From: Leishmania martiniquensis | Taxonomy: Eukaryota; Euglenozoa; Kinetoplastea; Trypanosomatida; Trypanosomatidae | Length of the DNA stretch: 64,000 nt | Reading direction: 5' to 3' | Assembly (NCBI RefSeq): GCF_017916325.1 | Contig: NC_090141.1 | Coordinates: 62,001 to 126,000, forward strand | In this document: piece by piece, positions 19,083 through 29,112 of the stretch | Layout of the letters: every line of letters starts with the position of its first letter | Position numbering within the stretch: position 1 is the first letter of the stretch | The notes under the pieces: model-generated | The model's database searches: none | Seen by the model: the letters and a program-made list of their open reading frames with translations, nothing else | Told to the model about the DNA's origin: nothing | Made by a program: the position numbers and the translations under genes

Positions 19083-20966
19083 CAATGTCTCTCCTCTCGT
19101 GTGTGTATGTGCGTATGTATGTGTGGGTGGTATGCCGCGCAGGTCAGAGACGCGGGCAACGAGAGGGGGTCCGCCCGCGATGTGTGGGTGTGTGAGTAGG
19201 GGGAGGGGGGTGCAACGACCGCAGCAATAGTGCTTACGATAAGGTCAATACGATTCACTGGGGGTGGGAGTGCGGCGAGGCAAGGGAAGGGGGATGGGGA
19301 GGGGAGGGGAAGGCAGAGATGGCGCCGTGACCCTTCAAAATAGGCCGTACGAAAAAGTAAACGAGCGGTGCGAGAGAGCGGCGGGAGAGAGAAGACGGGA
19401 CGAAATGCGTACACGATCGCCCCACCCTCACACGCACATGTACACTCCCTCTCTCTCTTCCCCCTCCCCCCGGGATATCAGCTGAGAAGCAGAGCAACAA
19501 CGGCGGTGGTCAATCGGCTTCAAACACACCAGCGACACCAAAGAAACGCCCACTGAGAGGGAAGAGAACGTGTGAGCGGTCACTGAGGCGCCGGAATGGA
19601 TTTGAAACAAGCCACGCGTTGATTGTGTGTGTGTGAAAGAGAGAAGCGCGCGCCCGCGCAGGCACGCTCGGGAGGGGGGAGAAAGAGTGTGAGGGGCGTG
19701 ATATTCGATTCGCCGTAAGACGATTGGGAGATGACGCGCAACGCAGCAAGGAGCAGGAGCGGGTCCGCATGCACGGTGATAGCAGGAGAGAGGATGCCTC
19801 CCGGCGTCGTCGTCGTGTGTGTGTGTATGTATGTGTGTGTGTCAGGAGGGGAGGCGGTGCCCATGCGTAGATAAAGGGAAGCACTACTAGTTTCGGGAGG
19901 AGACCAACGCAGAGAGCGTGCACGAAGTACAGGGGTCGCGCAACTTGCGGCAGCAGCGGAAGGTGTGTGTGCATGTGGAACCCCTCGCTTGCTAACGATC
20001 CTATTGAGGTGGAGGCCGTACGCTCCTGCATGCATACACAGACAGGCGCGCGCGTGGATGCGTCTCGCAATCAAAGAGTCCTCCCTCCCTCCCCATACTG
20101 CTCCGACACACCCGCCACACTCCCTCTATCGGCACAGGCGGTGTCTCGTCAAGGTATGGAGAGGGAGAGGGAGAGGGGGGGCGTACCGCCACGGAGGCGG
20201 TGGAAGGAAGACGAGGAGCAAGATGCAGAAGCCCCCATTGGCCCGCACACGGAAAGAGAGTGTGCTTAGAATAAATCAGAGGAAAGGAGGAAAAGAGGGG
20301 CAGAGGCGATAGAAACGCACACCCCCAGTCACTGCCCCCCTCCCACCACACACACACACGTCCCCCTCCCTTCTCCCTCTCTTCCACCCACTGAGATGGC
20401 ACGGCCGCATTACATTTATATGTGCCGTTCAGTTTACCGCCTCGCCTCATCAGCGCCATCGCTTAGAAGAGAGAGAGAGGTAAGCGGCAACACACACACA
20501 CACACACGCAGAGACATACACAGAAAAAGACAGGCAGACACGCACACACACACACAGACGAGACCGCATAGCCCAATGGCAATCACAACAGAGAGAGGGG
20601 GGAGAGCGATGCCCAGACGAGAGACGTCTACGAAGAAGCGCGTGTCTGCGTTCATTCGATGATTGATTAAAGAAGGAGGACACACACGCCGAGGGGGGCA
20701 GCGGCGATAAACAGGGACAGATGTGCGTGGCCGCAGAGCATTGCCGCGGAGCGAAAGAGGACCCGGTCGTGAGGGCATACCTGAATGCAGAGAAGACGAT
20801 AATTCATACGACAGAAGCCGTACGCGCACACACATATATATATAAACGGAGAGGAGAGCACCGAGCGAGCGAGACAAACGCCGACGACCATTCACGCACC
20901 ATCTGCATGCAGACTATCCGCGCAGAGGCCCCATTCCGCATCTGTCATGACTCGCGACGATGGCCC
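19083..20966. other. Intergenic region, 1.9 kb
   Basis: GT-rich leader next to LZTFL1 (about 19096-19125), purine tracts (about 19198-19210 and 19280-19315), GT repeats at about 19818-19842, CA repeats at about 20342-20360, 20488-20508 and 20542-20556, and a short TA repeat near 20832-20844. No gene seen. Confidence 0.55.
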
Positions 20967-23900
20967 TCACACGGGGTTCGCCCTCTCCGCCTCAAGCTCG
21001 GCAACAGCCTTGCGCACCGCCTCCGCGGTGAAGGTGTCAAGCCAGCTTCGAAACAGCGAGCCCGCGTTCGTGTACTTGATCTTGAATCGTCCACTGACGA
21101 AGTCATCCGGGAGGACGTGCAGACTGCGCAATTTGCGGCGTGTGGCCAAGCCGGGGGGTGTCTCTTTGGACTCACTGCTTGGGTCCGGCGAGGCCGTCGC
21201 CACCATCGCCGGCGCTGTCGCTGACGCAGACACCGGAGGCGAAGTGGGCTGCACCGGCTGCTGCTGCTGCTGCGCAGACTTTGGGGCCGGGATGGTAATG
21301 CCGGTGGCTGCCGTTGCGGCAGTCGACGCTGCAGTTTGACCGGCCGGCGAGGCGGCTATGACAGGCGAGCGCTGGGAGGTGGAAGCCGGCAAGTGTTTGG
21401 CCAAGTCCTGAAGGCTGATGCCGCTGCTCCCCGAGGCGGCCGTTATTTTAAGGCTCGCAGGAGTGCCCTGAGTCTCTCTACTGGCCGGCGCCACCAAAGG
21501 CGTGCTGGAGGACAAGTGTGCGGTGGCAGAGGCGGGGGTAGCTCGCCGGCCTGGTGTCCCTGACGGCTGTATCTGCTCTGTGGCAACAGCGCTGCGCGGC
21601 CGCGGCACGACGCTTGCACTGGCGCTGCCGGGGCTACAATGGCTGGCGCCGTTGTCCGCCGGGGCACCGCGAGCCGCGACAGCGGCGGGGCTCCGAAACG
21701 CTTCAGGTAACGATTGCGGCGACGCCGCGGACTTGCCCGAGGAGTCCACGTGAATGCCGTTCGCTTGCAGGAGAAACTCAAGCTCCCGCAGCTTCGCTGA
21801 GCCGTCCGTGGTGGTCGCCGCAGCGGCCCTCGGATCACCCGGCAGCGGCGGCAGCGGCGCATCTGCAGACTTCAGCACGAGCAGCGCCGACAGCTTTGTG
21901 ATGGCCGCGCGGGTGTCCTTTAGGCGGCCGTCAAGCCGCGTGCCGCCCGTGAAGGGTGCATCGTACACGACCTCCGCCTCTCTGCCGCTAGCCAGCAGGC
22001 GCACGATCACGCCTTGCGCACCGAAGGGAACGATGCCCGTGGCGCGGCAATTGACCACTCGCGAGCCCAAGTAGAACGTCTGCTCCTGCGGCAGCGGCAG
22101 CGGCACGAGATGGCCGCCGCTGCTGCGAGTGACAGGGAAGTACAGCTGGTTGCGGCTCACCTGCCGCAGCGAGAGCTCCTTGAAGCTGCGGTTCTGCTGC
22201 TCCTGCAGCGATGTCTCGAGCTGCTCTAGCAGCTGCTGCGGAAACGCCTCCTCCGTGGCCGTAATCATCGGCGTTTCGCGCAGTCCCGATTCAAGCAAGA
22301 AGGTCTCAATCTCCGTCAGCACCTCGTCGGCGTCCTTGTCGCGCCACTTGCCCGTCAGGAAGTGCTGTGGCTCCAAGCTGTTCGAGTTCACGCCGCCGGA
22401 CTCGATGTACTGAATGAGTGGGCGGAACCGTCTCACATAGTCGCGTATCAGCTCGTGCGCGTCGCGGGAGAAGTACCACGTGCCGCTGCCACCACGGCCG
22501 CTGCTCAAGTTCCCCGAAAAGTCACCCTTCTCGGCCATCTCCATGTGATAGCCGATGTCCTCTGTATCCTTTTCTAAGCGGGCAAAGATGTCCTTGTTCC
22601 CCACGTACCAAGGGTTGAGGCTGTGCTGGATCAGCTTCGCGTACCCGACCTTGGCGATGCAGCGCCCAGTGAACTTGAGGCACAGCCCCAGCTCGCGAGA
22701 GCCGAACTGCGGCGACGTGACAAGGGAGCTGCAGATGCTCGTGAGGGTGTGCGGCAAAATATCGAGACTCGTCGCCACCTGCGGCAGCGCCGTCCAGTTG
22801 CGCTGCGCGGCATACTGCAGCAGCTCCGCCGGCAGCCGCAGCGGCTCCTGAAACACCTTCAGGCGCACCGTCAGCTGATCGCCTTGCTGCGTTGTCGTGT
22901 CGTGCTGGCCGGCTGTCACGACCGTGCCACAGCTACCGTACACGTCCACCTGTGACTTCTTCGACTTGGGCTGCGGGCCGATGTAGACGCAACGAGCGCC
23001 AAAGGCGCTGTCACTTTCGCTGCGGTCGCGCTCGACGTAGCGCCTGTCTTCCTTCATGTCGATGCTATCCAAGGTGCAGATCAGCTGGATCGGGTAGCAC
23101 GTCCAGGTACTGGCAAAGTGCCGCTCAATGTGCCCCTTGCGTGTCACCTGCATCCCGTTGAAACGGTGCACGTAGACGAGAATGTCCACCTGCTCCACGA
23201 CGAGGCCCAGCTGCGACTTCATGAAGCGCGCGTGCGTGTCCGCCTCCTTCATGAAGGCGGCCGCCTCGTCGCGGTTGTTCTTGCGCTCCTCGGTGCCGCT
23301 GAAGATGCCCTCTTTGCTGTAGGAGGCCGTAATGGACTTGTGCGCATCCTTGACGGAGGCGACGCGGGCGCGCTTGTAGTGCGGGAAGCCGACGAGTACC
23401 TCCTTGCCCACGAGCGTCGCCACCTCGCCGACCGACTTGGCCTTGAAGAAGTCGCGCATCTGCAGGATGAGGCTGTCGCTCTTTGTGGGACGGCCAAAGA
23501 TTGCCACAGCCCCCGTCTCGAAGACCGGCTGGATGAGGTCGCGCTTCGACTGGAGGGTGCTGAAGCCCTCAAGCTGCCGCACGCCGATGCGCACGCCGGG
23601 GCACAGCTGCGGGACGAACTTGTCGATGTGAGGAAGCGCGTACGTCTCGCGCCTCACGAAGACGTTGCGGAGAGGGTCGAACATCTGATCCTCCAGGTCG
23701 TACGGCGTCATCTTACTGTCGTAGAAGAACCGCAACGGCGGGCCGTTCACGTTGTTAGCGGCGTCCTCGGGGCTAACGTTCCTCTGCACCGACTCGTACG
23801 CGGCGAGCAACGTGCGCTCGTCAATGAAGGGGATCAGCACAATGCCTTCCCAAGGCGCGCGTGCGCCCTCACGGTCAATGACGATGTGCTCTGGGAAGTA

Positions 23901-25463
23901 CTTGGCAAGCGGGCTACTCGGACTGCGCAGCAGAGGCCAGTACGCCTTGGGCATGGACAGGTACGACATGGGTGGCAGCACGGCCAGCAGCTGCTGGTGT
24001 GGCTGGAAGGGCTTGCCGAGCTCAAACGAGACGCGGGAGGCGATGGCGGGAAGGTTCACCATGTCGCTCGCCATGGGGGCGTAGTAGTGTGGGAAGAACC
24101 ACTTCCACGAGGGCACGCCTTGGTAGTAGTAGTGCATGACCCACATGAGCCCCTCCACGTAGTGCTCCCGCAGCTGGCGCATGTCGCTGCCGTTCGCGTC
24201 CCAACCGCCACCAAAGCCGTGCTTCTCGCCGTAATAGCGCTGCTTGAACTCTAGGATCGACGTGATCGGTATCGTGGAGGTGGTGTTCACCTCATGGGTG
24301 GGGTCTCGGCGAGCGCGGCTCTTTTGGTACTCCGCCTCCTCCTGCTGCCGCCGCCGCAGCGTCTCGAACTCGAGCTTGCCGAGCTCGTTCAGCCACACCT
24401 CGGCGTTGCGCCAGTCGATCTCGCCCTTGTGCGTCAGGTATTTGTTCTTGCTGAGGAGGTTGTCCACGTAGAGGCGCAGGACCACCGGTATGCTGCCATC
24501 GTTGATGCCCACCGTCGGCAGTGTCGGGAGGAAGTCGTTTCCAATGAAGAAGCACATGAAAACAAAGTCGTCGATCACGCGCTCAAAGTCGATGCTGACA
24601 TCGCTCTTCGCTTTCGCCAGGCAGCCCGCCACCTCAAGCTGGAGGTAGTCGCGGAAGACGTTGATGTGTAGCAGGACGAACTCGTCTGCCTTGTGGTAGG
24701 CCTTGTCCTTCACGAGGCCCTTGGCCTCATCCTCCTCTTGCCGCTCCCGCTCCTTGCGGGAGCCGGGACCAAACGTGACAACCTCGCGCAGCAGCACAAA
24801 GTGCGGCTCGTGCGTGGCGAGCGCCAGCATGACGAGATCGGCGTCGAGGCCGTACATGCAGTGGGTCTCGTCAGGGTCGTAGTTCGGCTGTGTCTTGCGC
24901 CGGCGGATAAAGTCGACGATTTTGTGTTCGCCCTCGCCGGGGCAGTCGTGGCCAGAGAAGATGACTTGGCACCCCTGCCACGCCGGATCGGTGGACAGCT
25001 TCATTGTGATGAAGTACTGAAAGGCCTTGCTCACGCGCACCATGAACGGGGTGCCAGGGGTAATGCAGTTGCTGTCGAACACGTCCTTTTCCTCCGGCAC
25101 CTCCTCACCCATCGCAAGCGCCTCCTCACGCGCAATCATCATCTCGTAGCCGGCGCGATAACGGCGCTGGCGCTGCTGATTCATTTTCGCGCGCGGTGCG
25201 ACGCCATCGACGGCGAGCAGAAAGTATTTGCGCGGCTGAATAGCGTTGAAAAGCTTCTCGAGATAGACAAACATGGCCTCAATCATCTCCTTCTCCGTGG
25301 GACTGCGCCGCGTCGCATCGACATCGTTGGGGTGCGTGCAGTTGTGGATGATACCATTGACGTCGAGGTAGAGGTTGTCCACGGGCGGTGGCGAGTCCTT
25401 AAAGGGGGTGATGATGGAGGGGAAGCGCTCCGCCGCCCAGCGGAAGAACTTGGGAACACCCAT
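20967..25463 (-). CDS. XRNA: XRNA, 5'-3' exoribonuclease of the XRN1 family
   Basis: This 1498-residue protein degrades 5'-monophosphorylated RNA in the 5'-3' direction. It starts with the invariant XRN N-terminus (MGVPKFFRWAAERFPSII). The N-terminal nuclease region has all the recognisable metal-binding motifs: LDVNGIIHNC near residue 34, VDGVAPRAKMNQQRQRR near 83, SGHDCPGEGEHKIVDFIRRR near 167, YGLDADLVMLALATHEP near 203 and GNDFLPTLP near 306. The second conserved region and SH3-like/winged segments follow. The last 250 residues are Ala/Ser/Pro/Gln-rich, ending in a short ordered helix. The size and layout match kinetoplastid XRNA, the essential cytoplasmic member of the family that controls unstable mRNAs. 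A slightly longer open frame exists upstream, but the conserved MGVPKFF fixes the start. Confidence 0.97.
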   Translation of the reverse strand: MGVPKFFRWAAERFPSIITPFKDSPPPVDNLYLDVNGIIHNCTHPNDVDATRRSPTEKEMIEAMFVYLEKLFNAIQPRKYFLLAVDGVAPRAKMNQQRQRRYRAGYEMMIAREEALAMGEEVPEEKDVFDSNCITPGTPFMVRVSKAFQYFITMKLSTDPAWQGCQVIFSGHDCPGEGEHKIVDFIRRRKTQPNYDPDETHCMYGLDADLVMLALATHEPHFVLLREVVTFGPGSRKERERQEEDEAKGLVKDKAYHKADEFVLLHINVFRDYLQLEVAGCLAKAKSDVSIDFERVIDDFVFMCFFIGNDFLPTLPTVGINDGSIPVVLRLYVDNLLSKNKYLTHKGEIDWRNAEVWLNELGKLEFETLRRRQQEEAEYQKSRARRDPTHEVNTTSTIPITSILEFKQRYYGEKHGFGGGWDANGSDMRQLREHYVEGLMWVMHYYYQGVPSWKWFFPHYYAPMASDMVNLPAIASRVSFELGKPFQPHQQLLAVLPPMSYLSMPKAYWPLLRSPSSPLAKYFPEHIVIDREGARAPWEGIVLIPFIDERTLLAAYESVQRNVSPEDAANNVNGPPLRFFYDSKMTPYDLEDQMFDPLRNVFVRRETYALPHIDKFVPQLCPGVRIGVRQLEGFSTLQSKRDLIQPVFETGAVAIFGRPTKSDSLILQMRDFFKAKSVGEVATLVGKEVLVGFPHYKRARVASVKDAHKSITASYSKEGIFSGTEERKNNRDEAAAFMKEADTHARFMKSQLGLVVEQVDILVYVHRFNGMQVTRKGHIERHFASTWTCYPIQLICTLDSIDMKEDRRYVERDRSESDSAFGARCVYIGPQPKSKKSQVDVYGSCGTVVTAGQHDTTTQQGDQLTVRLKVFQEPLRLPAELLQYAAQRNWTALPQVATSLDILPHTLTSICSSLVTSPQFGSRELGLCLKFTGRCIAKVGYAKLIQHSLNPWYVGNKDIFARLEKDTEDIGYHMEMAEKGDFSGNLSSGRGGSGTWYFSRDAHELIRDYVRRFRPLIQYIESGGVNSNSLEPQHFLTGKWRDKDADEVLTEIETFLLESGLRETPMITATEEAFPQQLLEQLETSLQEQQNRSFKELSLRQVSRNQLYFPVTRSSGGHLVPLPLPQEQTFYLGSRVVNCRATGIVPFGAQGVIVRLLASGREAEVVYDAPFTGGTRLDGRLKDTRAAITKLSALLVLKSADAPLPPLPGDPRAAAATTTDGSAKLRELEFLLQANGIHVDSSGKSAASPQSLPEAFRSPAAVAARGAPADNGASHCSPGSASASVVPRPRSAVATEQIQPSGTPGRRATPASATAHLSSSTPLVAPASRETQGTPASLKITAASGSSGISLQDLAKHLPASTSQRSPVIAASPAGQTAASTAATAATGITIPAPKSAQQQQQPVQPTSPPVSASATAPAMVATASPDPSSESKETPPGLATRRKLRSLHVLPDDFVSGRFKIKYTNAGSLFRSWLDTFTAEAVRKAVAELEAERANPV

Positions 25464-27475
25464 GATGGTACCTCCCTCCGCGTGAGGCACGCAGCGATAG
25501 GAGGGGTGTCGAAGACTTCTGCAGCTAAGACAAGAAGTGGAGCGGTGGTGGCTGAGAGGCAGAGAGAGACAGAGAGAGGCGTGGTGTGTATGTCTGGAGG
25601 GGGAGGGGGTAAATTCAGGAGGACGAAGCGCACGTATAAACGCTGCGGCAGTAAGAAGTGTTCTCTCGCCCCCGCAGGCGCGTGCGTTTGTGTGTCTGTG
25701 AGTGTGTATGTGTGCGTGTTCGCCTGTCTGCGCAACCTTGCGTCAGCTGTAACTCTCTACACCGGTTGCTGAGGAGTGGCGGATGACAGTTCTCTCCCCG
25801 AATACGGGCCGGCACCACGTAGAGAAACGGAGAGGCAAAACGGAGAGAAACGGAGAGAGTTGGACTGAGGCTCGCACGCATCCGCCAAGGCTATGCCAGC
25901 GGAAGCCGTAACACCGGAGCGAGTAGAAGGTGCCTCCCGCACCCCCAGGCGTCAGCGGAGAGTTGTCACACAGCGTCGATCGCCATCACAGCAGCAGCAC
26001 AGCCCCCACCACTACACACACACACGCGTGAGCACGCACACGGGAAAAAGGCACAAGAGCGACAAGGGATGAAGCAGCCTTCGCAGGAGAGGCGAGGCGA
26101 TCGGGGAAGAGAGGGCGCACGGTCACGCGCGCACACGTACCTACACACTTTCCCAGAAGCGGAACAGCGCGCTTACACTGAAAGGGACTGGGACGTGCGC
26201 GTAAAATATGAAGGACGCTCGAAGGGGCGCCCGTCTCCTCGCCTCTCGTGTGTGTGTGTGGGGGGGGGGGGGGGGGGTTGAAGTGCTGGCAGTGTGCGCT
26301 GTCCGTCTCGATACTCCCTACCAGAGCGGGAGAGAGGCAAAACGCGGGAGGTAAAGCCTCTGCAGGGCAAGTCTTCGCCAACGCCCAACAGGAAACGAGC
26401 AAGGCGGTGGTAGAGGGAGACAGGGTAAGACAGCGAGCGATGCTCCACAAGACACGCATAAGCAAATATGTGTGTGTGCGTGTGTTTAGGGATGGGTGGG
26501 GGGCGTGGTGGTGGTGGTACCCGGTGAGTCGTGTGCGTGCTCCCATTGCACACATCGAGACGACAGAAGACAGAATGAGAGGAACGGGCGTGGGGAGGCA
26601 ATGGCGTGAAGGTGCGCGCAGGAAACAGAAGGCATAGGCAACGGCAGTGGCGGCGGCACATGGGGAAGGCAGTAAGAGACCGCGCCTTCGAGACGTCTCA
26701 AAGGCGGAGGTGGCACCCTGATGCCAAGCCCCACCGGAGGACGCGGCGAGATGAGTGTATGTGCGTATTCGCGGACGAGTACGCTGATGTCGTCCAGCGC
26801 GGCACCTGAGACTTTCCACAGAGCGCACACGCACGCAGAGAGGGAGCCGAGAGAGAGGAGGCAGAAGCCTTCATTCCCCTTCTCGTGTGCACGCGCAGTT
26901 CAGCTCAGCCCAGCTCCGTCCTTCTCTTCTAATTGGAGCACTGCCAGGTGCTCCCTATTGCCGGCGCCGCTGCTGCGGACGTGCCTATCACGGGCGGCAA
27001 CTTTACATGTACAGACACACAGAGACAAACTGCCACGGGCGAGAGGTCGAAGCGGCGCTTGTGCGAGAGAGGAGAGGCCAAGAAGGGGGAGAGGAGAGGC
27101 AGGGAGAGCCGCCGTGGCGGACAAGAGATGGCTCGAGGTGAAGAGGAGGGGGGCAAGAGCAACGAATATACATCTAAACGGGAGAGCCCGAGAAGACCCC
27201 TTCCCCTCTCTCCACTCTCTTGCGGCATATCACCCTGTGTGTGGGAGGTGGGGGGGAGGAGGATCGAAAGAGAGGAGACGGTAGAGGACGACGGCGGATC
27301 TCAGAGCACAGGGAGACTACAGAGAGAGACACCAAGAACGGAGGGCGTTGTGGGCGGAAGAGGTGGATAGCTACACAACAGAGAGAGAACGAGTTGCAGA
27401 CACGCACGCACACGCCCACAAGTGTGCTCGCAGACGACACCTCCACTGCCTCCGGCATTTACAGACGAACGCAGT
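25464..27475. other. Intergenic region, 2 kb, with TG/poly-G tract
   Basis: Purine tract at about 25590-25625 is a candidate splice signal for XRNA. A TG run passes into 18 consecutive G at 26260-26277. Further purine-rich stretches occupy about 27060-27370. No gene is seen on either strand. Confidence 0.55.
26249..26277. repeat. TG repeat fused to an 18-G run
   Basis: TG repeat (26249-26260) runs directly into 18 consecutive G (26260-26277) on the + strand. Confidence 0.95.
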
Positions 27476-28414
27476 CTACGCTTTCTCTCCGTCAGCGGCG
27501 GGGGCGGCCTCGGCAGCGGCAGACTGACTGGCCGCAATGGAAGTGCAGCCGAAGCGAGGCTTTCGAGAGTGGCGGCAGCCAACGATAGAAGAGTTCGCCC
27601 GCAGCGTACCGATGGGCGAGTAATCCTTTGTCACGAGGCGGTTGCGGTGGTTGATCGTTGACCCCTCGCACGCCAAGTCCATGGTGTAGTCGCCAACCTG
27701 AAACACCTCATTGCAGTGGCAGTGTCGGCTCGCGTGCGTAGTCCCGGTAGCACTCTCCGGGCGGAGGTACGAACGCGGGCGATAGTCGCAGCTGCTGTGC
27801 ATAAAGTTGCTTTGCACGTTTCGAACCCCCAGCGGGGGGTCCTGCGCCCTCAGCAGGAACGTGTTGTAGCTGACTGGAGTGAATTCGTAGCCAGGCTGGC
27901 ACAGCACCGGCGGAGGGCAATTCTTGTAGAGCTCCTCTGGAGCGAAGGTGCGGGGGATGGGCTTGCTGCTGAGGTGGTGGCCCTGCTTGTCTACCAGTGG
28001 GCGAAGGCGAGGCTGCTGCTGCGCACGGCGCATTGTCGACCGCGACAGCGTCTCTGCCTTGAATACATCATTGGGGCTGTAGGTCGTGGTGCTCTGGAAC
28101 GAGTCCGCGACCGACGGCGCCGCTCGCTCGAACTGCTCGTACCGGCCATCGGAGAAGTTCAGGCGAATTTTGATCGGCCCCCACGGCTTCGCGTTGGCCG
28201 CCTGCACGGCCTTCACGGCATCCTTGTACGTGCACCCTTCTGGCAGACTGAACGTCGTCCAGGCAGCGAGCGGGTGCGTGGCGAGGCCGCCGTTGTAGCT
28301 CACGTCATCCGGGTTGTAGCCTTTGCTGCGCATGGTCGCCTTGCTCGGCAGGCTCAGAACCGCGTAGCTCGTCGGCACAGCAGCGTCGCTCGGCTCCCTG
28401 TAGGTCGAGTTCAT
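27476..28414 (-). CDS. Hypothetical protein (312 aa)
   Basis: This is a well-formed frame with ATG start. The sequence is not low-complexity: it is rich in Tyr, Pro, Arg and Ser, with short aromatic motifs (YNPDDVSYNGGLATHPLAAW, YDRSYL-like CDYRPRSYLRPE) and many isolated Cys/His (RHCHCNEVF). About residues 55-95 could be a small alpha/beta segment (FSLPEGCTYKDAVKAVQAAN, then KIRLNFSDGRYEQFER). No transmembrane span or catalytic motif is visible. Short Pro/Tyr repeats of this sort occur in axonemal microtubule-associated proteins, but that is only a suggestion. The C-terminus is Ala-rich and acidic. Confidence 0.8.
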   Translation of the reverse strand: MNSTYREPSDAAVPTSYAVLSLPSKATMRSKGYNPDDVSYNGGLATHPLAAWTTFSLPEGCTYKDAVKAVQAANAKPWGPIKIRLNFSDGRYEQFERAAPSVADSFQSTTTYSPNDVFKAETLSRSTMRRAQQQPRLRPLVDKQGHHLSSKPIPRTFAPEELYKNCPPPVLCQPGYEFTPVSYNTFLLRAQDPPLGVRNVQSNFMHSSCDYRPRSYLRPESATGTTHASRHCHCNEVFQVGDYTMDLACEGSTINHRNRLVTKDYSPIGTLRANSSIVGCRHSRKPRFGCTSIAASQSAAAEAAPAADGEKA

Positions 28415-29112
28415 GCCTGTAAAGAGAGGATTAAACCGATGAAGCGGTGCGCAAGGGTGCGCCTATGTCTGCACAGCACGTGGCACAAGAAAACAGTGGG
28501 ACGCAAAGATATGCGCAGAAACGCACAGTGGCAGGAGAAAGGGTGGGGAAGCGTAGAAGTGACGAGTTGTTGCACGTGCGCGAACACGTGCACAGATACA
28601 TATGTGTGTGTATGCTGATGGGCGTAATCGCTGAGAATCGGGAGAGTCGGCCGTTCTTGCAGGTGCGTGCATAAGCGTGAGTGTGTGGGTGGGTGGCGGG
28701 CGTCGATCCATGATGGTCATGTCGCACAGTCGTTCAGATAAGAGGAGTTGAAGAAGCGGGCCATCGAAGTAATAAGCGGGAGTGAAGAGTAGAAGCAGAG
28801 ATGCACGCATGCGCATGCACCATAAGAGTGGTGGAGGGGGGAGGAGAAGGGGAGGGGGCACGATGCAATGCGGGTGACACCCGAAGAAAGCAAAGGCTTC
28901 AGACGCCGTGGAGCCCCCCCTCCCCTCCCCCCTGTATGCACTCATAATTGCGTGGATGTTGCGAGTGGACAACGGGGTGGGGGTGAGGGCACCACCCACC
29001 CCTCAGCATCGCAGATCGTGTCGCTGTCCTCAGCGAACGTGAAAGGGACCGATTTTTCTCGCCGGTCCCACCGTTGCGGCCGGCAAGCACACATGCGCAG
29101 AGACAGACGTCG
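28415..29112. other. Intergenic region
   Basis: A purine tract at about 28828-28860 precedes the 312-aa gene in transcript order and is its likely splice signal. No gene seen. Confidence 0.5.

Noticed and set aside
23118..25772. Long + strand frames opposite XRNA
   Set aside because: Mirror-image frames caused by high GC at third positions of XRNA; no independent motif.
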